Shown in pieces: positions 1 through 12,005 of a DNA stretch of 64,000 nt; position 1 is the first letter of the stretch, and every line of letters begins with the position of its first letter. This stretch comes from Notospermus geniculatus. Its lineage: Eukaryota > Nemertea > Pilidiophora > Heteronemertea > Lineidae. Under the pieces are notes generated by a model. That model searched no databases. It saw nothing but the letters and a program-made list of their open reading frames with translations, and was not told the DNA's origin. Where the stretch lies: the NCBI GenBank assembly GCA_002633025.1, contig NMRB01000145.1, forward strand, positions 15,438 through 79,437, in the 5' to 3' direction. The position numbers were made by a program, and so were the translations under genes.

Positions 1-360
1 AAATGACCTTGACCTAAGTGACTGACCTTGACCCCCTCATTCATGTACATTACCAGTCATTTCACCAAATGTGAACGTCTTGTCTGGAAAAAAATAGTTC
101 CTAAATATCGATCATTGAACATCCACACCGCACCATTATAATCACCATTTTCAGAGTTTGACCTTGACCTACGGGTGCGACCTTGACACCAATAACCTTA
201 AAGCATATCTATATTACCTCAGCATCATTACAATGTCTATTTACTCTATTATATATCACAGTTTTTACTCATCCGTTGCAAATATATGCCAATTTCTATT
301 TCACAGTCATATGACCTTGACCTTTAAGCATGACCTTCACCCCTGATGACCTTGAATCAT
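1..360. repeat. AT-rich repeat with TGACCTTGA words
   Basis: The exact word TGACCTTGA occurs at about 4, 23, 159, 312 and 347, with near matches at 179 and 330. Its reverse complement TCAAGGTCA is the extended half-site bound by monomeric nuclear receptors (ERR, SF-1 and NR4A types). The same word recurs at about 16385 and 16418. No coding potential is visible. The density suggests a degenerate dispersed repeat rather than a true enhancer, but either is possible. Confidence 0.45.
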
Positions 361-1170
361 ATCTTAATCAATCGGGCATCCTAAAAAAACATGGGTTTAC
401 ATCTTTAGATCATCTCAATACATGCTGCCGTTCCAGAGATATGACGATTTCTGAATAAGGGGGGTTAAGGGCAAAAAGGGGTTAATTGACCCCTTAGGGT
501 GGTCAGAAAAATTGTTACCGTCCATTTTCATGAACCTTGTGGCCAACCAAAGCAAAAAATACCCTTATCTCAATTTGGGCATTAAATTCCTACGGGATGA
601 CATGGTGAACCCCACTATTTGGTCAAAAGACAGGTTCCAGAATCCTCTGGACAGCGCTATCTTTTGCCATCGGAGCGCCGCCACGGTGCGTTAGCGGCAA
701 AGATGGGAACCAATCTACCATGATTCCTTCAACGCAATCAATCTTGAACAGGCAATGCTTTGATCTCTGGCTCCATCTAACAATGATGGATTGCCTGGCT
801 GACATCCTTGATTTCAACTTAAAGAAGTCTGTTGATTTCTTAAAGACAAAAACTATGAAGAGGTCCTTGGGGTTTTTAGACGGTGAAAGGCAAGCTATTG
901 GCATCAATAAAATAACCGATGTTTTCAGCACTACCTTGTTCGTAGGTTCCGTGCTTTTCGATCAATCTTTCTGCTGTCAAGGGAGTAACTAAAGCTGCAC
1001 AAAAAAAACACGATTTCAAAATAGTGCTGGTTTTACTATGGGTTTCTTTAGGAACTTTAGAATTAGAGAAATGCAAAGACATGAAAGATACTTCGTTGGA
1101 ACCTCAATCGTTTCTAACTGTCAGCCTGTATATTACATTTTCAAAAGGCCTACACAACCAGTGTGGGGAT
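361..1170. other. No recognisable gene
   Basis: Short open frames occur on both strands (512-694 +, 623-931 -, 720-992 +), but none shows a known domain, signal peptide or splice context. It probably belongs to flanking repeat DNA next to the fold-back cluster that begins at about 1171. Confidence 0.4.
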
Positions 1171-4044
1171 GTTGTATCCATTCACACAGATTTCTGTTGG
1201 CAATCATCTGATCCATAAGACGTCATCACAGATTTGGCCTTGTGCAAATTCCAAATCACATATTTTTTAAAAATATTATTAAAAAATGTTGGTCGCTGGG
1301 GGACGTTGAAGGCATGAACCCCAAACATGCCATCCGCGTTCGAGCATGAGAGTCACTTGCATTGCCAGACTCGCATCATGCCAGAAAGCGTCTTAACTTC
1401 CGACCGTGACTAGCTTTTCACCTGTCATCACATGGCAAGTGAAATGCTAGCGAAGGTAAGAAGTCAAGACACATCTTATATACGGCATTGTGAGACATGA
1501 GTTTCATGGGTTTGGTGGGACAGACTGACAATTATTTTTACATTTTCATCATTTCTTCCCAATTTGATGTCTTCTGACTTTGGGAAGAATTAATATTTTA
1601 GCGAGTGGCCCATGATGATCCCTCAGGACTTTTTCGGAAAGTATAAACATTCGGTGTGCCGTATGTATATGGATCCAGGCCGAGCATATAGCCTGGTTCC
1701 ACTGGCATTGTCAATATCGGGATGGCGAGGTTGGTCATGATCGCGGACTGCTCGACAAGTTCGAATCTACGTTACATTTGAATGATCCAAGTTGTCAATT
1801 AGGCATTGAGACGGCCGTGCACATAGGTTAGGGAGTCATTTTCTACCTCTGAGTCATCAGTAAAGTCGGAGAGATGGCTAAATTTCTCAATTATTGGCAG
1901 ATAGTCGGTGTGGGGATTTTACCACCAACCAGCTTGGGGTGGCATCAGAGGTAGGCCTAGTTCTATTAGGTGACACCAGGTGTTCATCCAATAACAGCGA
2001 CCTGTCATCTTCACGTGTGGCATTGTCTCTGGTCTACCAGAACAGAGAGTATCTTTCCTTTAATGTAGCCAATGACTATTTTTCCACTTCAAAAGAAGTA
2101 CTCGCCAACAAACGGACACAAAACCTTTGTTGTGTGAACGGATACAAAACAACGTGCTCTATTCTTTCCGTTCGCTAAATGTAAACAATAATAAATACTC
2201 CCATTGGTCGAAAACAAATTATTCTGACCTCACACCCCCAATCTGCATAACACAATGGGAATTCATGAGATGTGCGTTAACAAATTATTCTGACCTCACA
2301 CCCCCAATCTGCATAACACAATGGGAATTCATGAGATGTGCGTTGATCTCGCCGACGACAATCGGAAATTGCCGAGTGTAAAATTTCCGTAGGCAAATGA
2401 GGTCAGAGGTCCGCATGTGATCAAAGCAAAACCGAAACTCGAACCCGACACTGGGCCGTCGACGGATATAGATGACAAAAGTTCTGTGTTTATTGGCTTA
2501 ATATACTAGATTGGGGTGGTTTGGGAGTCATTTTCTACCTCTTCGTACGGTCTGTTCTGGTAGACGAGAGACAATGCCACACGTGAAGACGACAGGCCAC
2601 TGTTATTGGATGAACACCTGGTGTCACCCAATAGAACTAGGCCTACCTCTGATGCCAACTCAAGCTGGTTGGTGGTAAAATCCCCACACCGCCAATAATT
2701 GAGAAATTTAGCCATCTCTCCGACTTTACTGATGACTAATAGGTTGACAATGACACCCAAACCGTCCTAACCTAGTATATAAGCCAATAAACACAGAACT
2801 ATTGTCATCTATTCATCTGTCGACGGCCCAGTATCGGGCTCGAGTTTCGGTTTTGGTTTTATCATATGCGGACCTCTGACCTCATTTGCATACGGAAATT
2901 TTTCACTCGGCAATTTCCGATTGTCGTCGGCGATATCAACGCACATTCCATGAATTCCCATTGTGTTATGCAGATTGGGGGTAAGAGGTCAGACTTATTA
3001 GATTTCGACCAATGGGAGTATTTGTTATTGTTTACATTTAGCGAACGGAAAGAATAGAGCACGTTTGTGTATCTCAGATCTGTTTGTTGGTGAGTACTTC
3101 TTTTGAAGTGGAAAAATAGTCATTGGGTACATTAAAGGAAAGATACTGTCTGTTCTGGTAGACGAGAGACAATGCCACACGTGAAGACGACAGGCCGCTC
3201 TTATTGGATGAACACCTGGTGTCACCCAATAGGCATACCTCTGATGCCAACCCAAGCTGCATGGTTGGTGGTAAAATCCCCACACCGACTATTCGCCAAT
3301 AATTGAGAAATTTAGCCATCTCTCCGACTTTATTGATGACTCAGTGGTAGAAAATGACTCCCAAACCGATGTGCACGACAGTCTCAATGCCGAATTGTAA
3401 CTTGGATCATTCAAACGTAACGTAGATTCGAACTTGTCGAGCAGTCCGCGATCATGACCAACCTCGCCACCCCGATATTGACAATGCCAGTGGAACCAGG
3501 CTATATCCTCGGCCTGGATCCATATCCACACGGCACACCGAATGTTTATACTTTCCGAAAAAGTCCGGAGGGATCATCATGGGCCACTCGCTAAAATATT
3601 AATTCTGCCCAAAGTCAGAAGACATCAAATTGGGAAGAAAAACTTGGATTCACCCTTTGTTGGTGAAGATGAAAATGTAAAAATAATTGTCAGTCTGTCC
3701 CACCAAACCCATGAAATTCATGTCTCACAATGTATGTAAGATGTGTCTTGACTTCCAACCTTCACTAGCATTTCACTTGCCATGTGATGACAGGTGAAAA
3801 GCTAGTCACGGTCGGAAGTTAAGACGCTTTCTGGCATGAGGCAAGTCTGGCAATGCAAGTGACTCTCATGCTCGAACGCGGATGGCATGTTTGGGGTTCA
3901 TGCCTTCAACGTCCCCCAACGACCAACATTTTTTAATAATATTTTTATAAAATATGTAATTTGGAATATGCACAAGGCCAAATCTATGATGACGTCTTAT
4001 GGATCAGATGATTGCCAACAGAAATCTGTGTGAATGGATACAAC
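1171..4044. repeat. Large fold-back (inverted-repeat) element
   Basis: The left arm, about 1171-2512, is matched in reverse complement by the right arm, about 2770-4044. Anchor pairs seen by eye are 1171-1196 with the end near 4044, 1872-1897 with 3297-3320, 2090-2105 with 3090-3111, and 2155-2175 with 3042-3062. The spacer 2513-2769 carries a further partial copy of the arm in right-arm orientation. The left arm holds a direct tandem duplication with a 66-base period (2215-2344). No transposase frame is visible, so this looks like a non-autonomous fold-back DNA transposon or a cluster of nested copies. Confidence 0.8.
2215..2344 (+). repeat. 66-base direct tandem duplication
   Basis: The block starting CAAATTATTCTGACCTCAC at 2215 is repeated almost exactly from 2281, ending with TGTGCGTT in both. 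The corresponding places in the other arm copies (about 2940-3005, 4115-4175 and 4545-4610) have a single unit, so the duplication is private to this arm. Confidence 0.85.
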
Positions 4045-4048
4045 ACAA

Positions 4049-4665
4049 CGTGCTCTATTCTTTCCGTTCGCTAAATATAAACAATAACAAATACTCCCAT
4101 TGGTCGAAAACAAATTATTCTGACCTCAAACCCCCAATCTGCATAACACAATGGGAATTCATGGGATGTGCGTTGATCTCGCCGACGACAATCGGAAATT
4201 GCCGAGTGTAAAATTTCCGTATGCAAATGAGGTCAGAGGTCCGCATATGATAAAACCAAAACCGAAACTCGAGCCCGAGACTGGGCCGTCGACAGATGAA
4301 TAGATGACAAAAGTTCTGTGTTTATTGGCTTATATACTAGATTAATCTAGTCCTAATCTACATGTAGTATATAAGCCAATAAACACAGAACTTTTGTCAT
4401 CTATTCATCTGTCGCCGGCCCAGTCTCGGGCTCGAGTTTAGCTCGAGTTTCGGTTTGGTTTTATCATATGCGGCCCTCTGACCTCATTTGCATACGGAAA
4501 TTTTACACTCGGCAATTTCCGATTGTCGTCGGCGAGATCAACGCACATCCCATGAATTCCCATTGTGTTATGCAGATTGGGGTTGTGAGGTCAAAATAAT
4601 TTGTTTTCGACCAATGGGAGTATTTCTTATTGTTTACATTTAGTGAACGGAAAGAATAGAGCACG
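4049..4665. repeat. Smaller fold-back element, same family
   Basis: Arms of about 295-315 bases (4049-4343 and 4352-4665) are near-perfect reverse complements, beginning CGTGCTCTATTCTTTCCG and ending with its complement. The arm sequence is the inner third of the large element's arms (about 2150-2510 and 2771-3064). The window therefore holds four half-copies of one terminal module. There is almost no loop, so a single strand could form a hairpin of about 300 base pairs. Confidence 0.8.
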
Positions 4666-4669
4666 TTGT

Positions 4670-7350
4670 ACGAACTAATTTGAAAACTCATCTCTTTAGG
4701 CAATATTTCTAATTTGTCTCGTCTTATATCGGGTGGCCCCAAAAAAGCGTGTCCAACTTCAAATCTTGATTTCTCAACAACTGCCCATTAGAATTCAATG
4801 AAATTTGGTGCTGTATCATTTAAAGGTGTTTTGTTTAACGTGTGAAATTTTTGCATTTATACCTTTGGTATTAGGGCCGTATCACTCAAAATAAAAATCA
4901 TGGTAAAAAAAGGTGATTCCGGAATCCAATAAGCGAATGATATCAGTTTTCAGGAATTTCTCAAGAAAGGAGCATGGCAGATGTTTTGATAATGGAAACT
5001 GAAGAACAAAATAAGCCAACGATCTGACATGAGCTGCGCGTTTTATAGGAGATCCGTGTAATCGAACCCACGAGCTAGAGATGGTACACTGTATGAATGT
5101 TTTCCCTCTATCATTCTGACAGCTCTCCCTGAGCCAGCCACCCTTTAATACCTTTCAGGTATCAGTATACAGGAAGTGGAATCTGATCTGATAGGAGAAA
5201 CTTGATGACTTTAGGGCTTACAAGAGATTCACCACTTTTTTCTGGGAGGAACGACTCAAACTCGATCAAAATAAACACATGACGGACACAAGAGAACCAG
5301 TTGTTTACAAACTGGCTGCTGAAATGTTGAAAGCCTGACGTTCTTGTGTGCTATTTTAGGAAAGCAAATGAGTAAACTTTTCAAGTCGGCTACACTTCTG
5401 TTGATATAATACTTGTCTTAGTTCTCTGTCACCTCACGTACAATCAGAGCAAATAATGGAAAATGTCGCTTATCGCCTAATGAATGGTTAACATGTCCTT
5501 GTGTGAGATCCGACCACAGAGAAAACCGTGTCTTCAATATCAATCTATCAATCACCCAAGACCAATCATCTCACGTATCTTTCACCAAAGACCTATCATC
5601 TCACGTCCAATTACCCGATTATGGGAGGCTTTAATCTTTATTGTAGCTGGTTGAAGCCGGAGAGTAAATGAAAGAATAAATATTCCGCACAAAGACACTA
5701 ATTAGTTGAAATATCTTATTCGGATTCACTACGTCTGTGACATTTATACCCTTGAGATCAAGGGAGGACGCAGAGCGAAGAGGAGCTAAATGATGCCATC
5801 TCTTCGGTTCGCGCCCTGCAAATCTGCACGGCACATCATTATAACTAGAGTTGGGTTTATTTCGACTGGGAACATAGGCCCTACATGTGGCGTGCGTTCT
5901 TCTGCCACCATAACAAAACGTGCTTGCTGGCCTATTGTTCAATTACATGTAGGCCTACAACTGAGCCCTCTTCTCCGAACAACATTAAAAGCATTAATAC
6001 CTTTGACATTTTCTACTATTGTCCGCACTGAAGGATTATGTTTTTGTCTTTTTACTTGCTACTGGACTTAATAAAGGGGGATTAAACACTGTTTAATCTT
6101 CTTACATGTATTAACTGCGATTGTCCGTTCAATAGCAGGATTAAAACCTTTAATCCTTCTGCTATTGTTCGGGTCATCAGCGGACGGCGGGCCATTGTTC
6201 AAATCTCACACCAACCGGTTAAACAATAGACGGCTTTCTTATGGCCGCTGAGGGTCAAAATGCACGGAATATACACTGTGCGTTGGGCCACACATTATCT
6301 ACTGGACATTTGACCCTCGAAAGGGGTCTATAATTTGAAGGTCATTGATTTTACCCTGTTGGGTGTTTTGTCATGGGTTTTCCGTGTTTGGGCCTACAAA
6401 ATGTATATGAAAGAAAATCATTACCTTTACAGTTGGAGCAGTTAGTAGAATGAGATTTTGAGCTGCAGTCCCGTATCCACGAGTTTCCAAATCATTCGTA
6501 CGTCTGCCTTCTTGTTCGCTTCTCCTTTCCATCCCCGGGGCTGTTGACTGACAGTTTATACCCAGGTTTCAACATATCTACCTACGCTGTCTGCAAAGTC
6601 CTTGCTTCTGGAAAAATCTCGTGAAAATTCGACGGCGGATAATGAAAAAAAGACGAAGCGCAGCGTACTCCACGTGCAGGCAATGGAGCTCTGTTCCTGT
6701 ACACTGACAGCGGAGTGGCCTAGTGTGCTGGGGTTGCGTAATATGAATAGGCGTGGCACGATTAGTTGAGGGAAACAAGCCCGGATAGTACAAGCAACAA
6801 TGACTTCAACCTTTATTTCGTTTCATTGTCTATCAGATGCAGTGGCCTGAGGCTGAAACCTGTAGGCCCTGGTTCGTTGAGTTCACATTGAATCACATGT
6901 TCAATCGGGCTGATCGAAATAGACCAAGTCTAGGGCAAAAAGACTATTGCTGTGTGATCACGTTAATTTTATTCTCTCTAACTTCCTTCGAGATCACAAA
7001 GTGTTACATTTGTAAAGTTAAACATTCATGTACATGTATAGGTGTGACAGGAATCAACGTCCAAGGAATGCAAGTCCGCCAAACAATAGCCCGCTATTTG
7101 TTAGGTTATATTCGAATGGTCATGGTCTCCATAGCCATATATTCTAATCCCTTGCTGAACAATAAGACAGGACTTTGATTCCAGGGGGACTTTGATGCCT
7201 GTCACACCTGTACTCACATTTTATCTGAATTCGAATAGAATTTACGAGATTCTTTATAATGCCTATAAATAACCAGCATCACCTTCGAGTAGGCCCTATA
7301 CTCTCTCTACTCGTCAAGTCATTTCTCTACCGGGTCCGTAAATGCTAAAC
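4670..7350. other. Intergenic, no recognisable gene
   Basis: Open frames such as 5631-5942 (-), 5790-6071 (+) and 6837-7178 (+) lack recognisable domains and splice logic. A loosely repeated motif of TTAATCCTT and TATTGTCCG type words occurs at about 5990-6170. The 3' end of this stretch leads into the duplicated esterase promoter block. Confidence 0.4.
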
Positions 7351-7802
7351 GTTCATGTTCTCACTTCGAATCACAGATGTCAGTCAAGTCGATGACGATC
7401 GGAAAGGTTTCTCTTATGCCATCTGTAGCTTCTTCTTTGTATTACCATGATATATTCATGGCATTACGAGTGACATGACTGAGTTGGTGAATGGCCTTGG
7501 TGAATATGCTTCATCAAGGTTGTCGTTGTGACAAGACAAAGGCAGACGGTGACCCCCGAAAACAAGGACAATCTACATGTAGGTGGTGAATATCGCGAAT
7601 CAACACATCTTTCAATAACTTGACCTCAATTTTCCTTTGAATCGTAAAGTGCTACACAACATGCAATACGCTGCATGCATTGATTGATTTCGACTCGCGA
7701 TATTTATTGGACACCTGTACTTGAATCACCCGGGTTGAATCAGAGGTGTCGTCACCGGCGTTGATTTGGCTGTGATCTCATTCAGTGAAAACCTGCCAAC
7801 GG
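7350..7802 (+). promoter_or_regulatory. Esterase 1 upstream block and 5' UTR exon
   Basis: This block is conserved with 10430-11489 upstream of the second esterase, including TTCTCACTTCGAATCACAG at about 7361 and GACATGACTGAG near 7471. It ends in a probable noncoding first exon with donor ACGG|GTGAGT at 7802/7803. The matching site in copy 2 is ACGG|GTAAGT at 11489/11490. The paired acceptor is GGTTTCAG at 7968, leaving a UTR segment 7969-8033 before the start codon. That both splice sites survive in both copies supports a real 5' UTR intron. The transcription start is not determined. Confidence 0.55.
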
Positions 7803-8033
7803 GTGAGTGTAGGCTACATTGTTCTCTCAGTATTTCCAACCGTTTTGTGCCCATTTCATCGTGTCATCGAATTTGATACCTCCTGTAGGCCTACAAGATT
7901 CCCCCTACTAGAGTGAATGACTGTGTGTAGACCTGCCAGAAGGTACAGTGTTGTGTTTCTGGTTTCAGGTAGGCTACAGGTTTGACCACTGCTGGTGCAT
8001 TTGAACACTCGGCCGTCAGAACAATTCGATATC

Positions 8034-10075
8034 ATGCATGTCAGCGTGGATCAAACCCTTCTTGTCATGTCAGTTGTGCTGGTGGGGCTTGGAGGCCTCG
8101 TCCGGGGTGTGACCGTACGAACCAAGGTCGGCGACATCGTCGGTACCGAACTGAAATCGAAGGATAAGTCGTTACACCGGTTTTTAGGGATACCGTTTGC
8201 AGAGCCACCTGTCGGGACCCAGCGATTCCAACCGCCTGTTCCGAAGGAGCCTTTCACGGAACCCTTCAAGGCAGACAAGATTGGGTACAGCTGCTTGCAG
8301 AATGAAGAATGGTTGAAGAAGATCTTTGAGTTGAGTATAACACCAGAAGATCCAGAGTTCACATTGGATGATGTAAAAATGGATGAGGATTGTCTGAATC
8401 TGAATATTTGGGTGCCTACAGGAGGTGAAGAGAAGAAAGCCGTGATGATATGGATCCACGGCGGAGGGTTCATTCTTGGCGCTGGGGCCCAGTACAATGC
8501 CTCCAAGTTGGCCCTCTTTGGTGACGTCATAGTCGTGACTATCAACTACCGGTTGGGAATATTTGGGTTCTTCTCGACGACTGATGAACATGCCACCGGC
8601 AATTACGCACTTCTTGATCAACATTTAGCGTTCAAGTGGGTACAAGAGAATATCGGTGCATTCGGAGGGGACACTGACAGAGTGACCATATTCGGCGAGT
8701 CGGCTGGATCTGCTTCAGTCACGTGGCATATGCTGGCGCCCAGCAATGAAGGTCTGTTTCACAGAGTAATTGCCGAGAGTGGGACTTCTCTAGCAACCTG
8801 GACGTTACCAGATCAGCGGGTGGCAAAGAAGTACAGTAGAATTCTGGCGAAACATTTAAATTGCAGCAATGATAACGTTGAACTGCTCGTTGTCTGCCTG
8901 CAGGCTGCTCCTGCCGAAGCCTTCCAGTACATGGGGTCTAGTTACCCATTCCTAGAGGAGTTGGGCGGTCGTGTGCCTGCAGGGGTGAGAGCAGACGGGA
9001 TATTTATTCCATACCTGCCCACAGCAACCTCGCCCAAGGAAAGAATGCAAGACCAACCATTTTTTAGGTCCGTGGATTTCATGATCGGAGCCAATATGCA
9101 CGAGGGGTCTCCTTTTGTGCATATGGTATTTGAGGGCATGTATAAAGCACAGACAAATCAAAGCCTGTACGATAGTGGCGTGTCTAGACAGTTTTTCGAG
9201 ACGGCGTGGAAGATGTTTGGTGGGAAACACCATCAAGGACTACTGGACGCCTTCTGGTGGCGCTACAGCACATCAATCAATGGGAATACCAAGGACAACA
9301 TGCCTGCGGAAGAATTTCTTGAATTCTTAGGGGACTTTATGATGTATTACGGTACTTACAAGCACCTTAAAAACCGCGTCGCTGAAAGTTCCGAGGCCAC
9401 CGGCTCAACCTACCAGTACAGTTTCATCTACCCAGCAAGTTCGGCAGTCGGCACCCTAGCAGATTACATGGGGAGAGAGCCCTTCGTGAAAAAGGCAATG
9501 CACGGTGATGAAGTCGGGTTTCTCTTTCCGAAGCCAGCCATGATGAGAGGTGATGAGATTTATCCGAAAGAAGAACTCGAACTTTCTGATGCTATGGTGA
9601 CGTATTGGACGAACTTCGCTAAATCAGGGTAAGCATACCGGTACCATTAATTTACTTTGAAACATTGGTAAAGAAAAACGTTCTAACTCACAATGCACTG
9701 TCGTCGACCACCGCACCTTGATCAGTACACAACTGGTGTAAATCATATGGCGATGACTGCGTTTTCATCACGGTGGACCACCGAGAAGTAAAATCGATCC
9801 ATGACCATTTCTGTTTCAGCAACCCGAACGAGCCCGTGCCGGTCCTCAAGCAGTGGCCACAGTTCAAAGCCGGAGAAGAGGAATTCATAGAATTTGACAT
9901 CGTCGACAAGAAGGTTGACCTCAGGATCAATACATTTTACCGAAGTAAATATATGACCTTCTGGGATGACGTCATTTCATTGATTACAAACCCCCTGGTG
10001 GATGAAAGTGACACTACTGGAGAGGGAGAAGCTGAGAAGGAAAGAGATTCCAAACCAAGGAAGGATGAGCTGTAG
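8034..10075 (+). CDS. ER-lumenal carboxylesterase, tandem copy 1
   Basis: This is a type-B carboxylesterase (alpha/beta hydrolase, COesterase family) that should hydrolyse carboxylic esters in the ER lumen. CDS exons are 8034-9628 and 9820-10075 (donor GG|GTAAGC, acceptor TTTCAG|C), giving 616 aa. The start at 8034 is chosen over an in-frame ATG at 7995 because the paralogue begins at the homologous Met and a stop interrupts its upstream frame. A hydrophobic signal peptide covers about residues 9-25. The oxyanion-hole motif HGGG is at 142-145. The catalytic triad is complete: Ser223 in GESAG, Glu357 in MHEGSP and His490 in HGDEVGF. The C-terminus is KPRKDEL, the classical KDEL retrieval signal of microsomal carboxylesterases. 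The length is somewhat above the family's usual 550-570 aa because of an acidic tail before KDEL. The substrate cannot be told. The second exon holds the conserved FYRSKYMTFWDDVI segment. Confidence 0.92.
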
Positions 10076-10415
10076 ACGTTGATAAATACATGTAAATACG
10101 TATCTACAGATACATTGTTCTCTCAAGTCCAAGAGTGAGCTCACTGTTTTATGGGCGGTAGCACTGGCTATGTATGGCGTCGTTAGAACCTCTCCGGCAC
10201 TATCTGGAAGTTCATTCGAAGAACTCCAGTACGATAAATTATTTGTGTTTGGTATTTACATGGCGATTAACAAGAACATAGGTTCTATCGGTCACGACGT
10301 TCGCTAAACTTTCAGCTTAGTACTGCCTCCAGGGTGTGGCAGATATTGAAATACTCAATAGCCATTGTCATGGAAACTCAATGATCTCTTTCTTATTGAT
10401 AACATGATTCTCTTG
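10076..10415 (+). other. Esterase 1 3' flank, duplicated
   Basis: This is the 3' UTR and flank of the first esterase. The stretch about 10200-10410 is closely matched by 14100-14320 after the second esterase; for example, ACTGCCTCCAGGGTGTGGCA is present in both. It marks the downstream edge of the tandem duplication unit. No AATAAA was found close to the stop. Confidence 0.55.
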
Positions 10416-10444
10416 TGTTCATGTTCATGTTCATGTTCATGTTC
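10416..10444 (+). repeat. (GTTCAT)n microsatellite
   Basis: Between four and five perfect hexamer units of GTTCAT sit exactly at the junction between the duplicated 3' flank of copy 1 and the duplicated 5' block of copy 2. The shared sequence TTCTCACTTCGAATC follows immediately. A single TTCATG unit is present in the corresponding place of copy 1 at about 7354. Confidence 0.9.
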
Positions 10445-10571
10445 TCACTTCGAATCACAGATGTCAGTGAAGTAAAGCCTTGATGATTATCGAATGAAGG
10501 ATTTCTCTGTTCATGGTGTCTGTAGCTTCTCTTTATTACTGACATGACTGAGTGAGTTGGTGAATGGCCAC

Positions 10572-10742
10572 AATAGAGGTTATGCACGTGACGTCATCAG
10601 CGAGGTGTCGCCATGTTGGATGGAACGTTGTGACATGCTGACGCAGTGAATCTGACCACGTGCTCCGTCCATTTTCCATCCAACACGTGGCGTCATACCC
10701 ATTGATGACGTCATTTGATGACGTCAGTGCATAGCCTCTATT
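10572..10742. mobile_element. MITE-like insertion upstream of esterase 2
   Basis: Terminal inverted repeats start AATAGAGGTTATGCAC (10572) and end with the complement of AATAGAGGCTATGCAC (10742). Similarity continues inward for about 60 bases, including GTTGGATGGA on both sides. It interrupts sequence that is continuous in the esterase 1 upstream block, so it inserted after, or only into, copy 2. It carries several TGACGTCA palindromes and CACGTG boxes. Confidence 0.7.
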
Positions 10743-10940
10743 CATCGTATCCATGACGTAACTCCGACAGTGTCCGCCATTGCTGACGTCGCAAGGGTGG
10801 TGGGCAAATGACGCAAGGGTGGTGGGCAAATTTCATTGCTTTGCTGAAGAAGCTGGTGGGCAAAAAGACGCAACGTCACAACGTCACCTTGGTCACGTAG
10901 GCCTGGGCCTACGTCATGGATACGATGAATACTCGTTCAT
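10736..10940. repeat. Second inverted repeat beside the MITE
   Basis: ATTCATCGTATCCATGACGTA at about 10740 is the reverse complement of TACGTCATGGATACGATGAAT at about 10912. Between them a 20-base unit containing CGCAAGGGTGGTGGGCAAAT is directly repeated (about 10790-10829). Together with the adjacent MITE, this explains roughly 370 extra bases in the copy 2 promoter region compared with copy 1. Confidence 0.65.
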
Positions 10941-11489
10941 CAATAACAATGCAGAGGTTTTCTTTGTGACATGATAAAGACGGCGACCCTCTGACAACAA
11001 TGAAGTCCCGTCATGGACGACAATAAGCACGGCGAATCTATGTGGTGGAAACTGAATATCATGAATCAACAGACTTTTCAATAACAACCTGACCTCAATT
11101 TCTCTTTGAATAGTGCTACGAAACATGCATATACTAAATACAATTTGTCCAGGGTCTGTACTAATTTGAGAAGGCCTCGCCAAAACTTCAGATTGTCGCT
11201 TCTGAAGGACGACTGGTAACATTCTATAGGTTTATGCCTCAGGTCACGTGTGCTGTGTGAGCCAATCACATTCACGGAAACTTACTTGAGGCACGGGATT
11301 AGATACTGACCCTGTGTTATGATAACTAGCCTTGACGATTCCGTTGGTATGGCACATGCCGGGATGCCGATCATCAACATTGATTGATTTCTCACAATCG
11401 GCACTTGAAACGGAGGTGTCGTCACCGTCAACACTTAGTGTTGCTCTTCATTTGGCTCCGATCTCACTCGGTGAAAAAACTGCTAACGG
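10940..11489 (+). promoter_or_regulatory. Esterase 2 upstream block and 5' UTR exon
   Basis: This stretch resumes similarity to copy 1, e.g. TGACCTCAATTT and GAGGTGTCGTCACCG. It ends with the donor ACGG|GTAAGT at 11489/11490. The acceptor for the following exon is TTTCAG at 11941, with UTR 11942-12005 before the start codon. About 11590-11880 is not matched upstream of copy 1, so it is an indel between the duplicates. Confidence 0.5.
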
Positions 11490-12005
11490 GTAAGTAGGCT
11501 ACACTCTTCCGATTTACTGGATTTTTTCCCCGTTTCCAACCTTATGCCGAGAGCAACGTGTCATCGAATCTGTTGCCCCCTGTTCAGGATACCCTCCAAC
11601 AAAGGGACTAAACAGACCCGACAGGCAGCATGCTCGTAGGCATTTTGATGTTCTTATTACACCGATTGGTTTGAGAATCTATTGCAAGTAAAATACACTA
11701 AATATCAACATTTGAGCGAAAATCTGCAGGCTGTCAGTTGCTAACGCCACCTCTGAGGAAGTGATCACACTGATATGAGCCAAAGAGCCAGCTACCAAGT
11801 GGGTATAATAGGCCAAACCACTCAATAAACTGTTTGCTCTGGACGAAATCATTATTTCTCAAATGCCTGCAAGCTTTTGTGAATGACTGTATGAATACTG
11901 TACATACTCGAAGGTACAAAGCGCTGTGTCTCTGGTTTCAGGTACAGGTTTGACTACTATTGGAGCGTTTGAACACTCGGCTGTCAGTAAGAACAATTCG
12001 ATATC

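Noticed and set aside
7995-8033. Upstream in-frame ATG extending esterase 1 by 13 residues
   Set aside because: The paralogue starts at the Met equivalent to 8034 and its upstream frame is interrupted; the signal peptide fits the later start.
8051-8624. Antisense frames across both esterases (also 12023-12599 and 12831-13214)
   Set aside because: Shadow frames of the real coding strand with no domain of their own.
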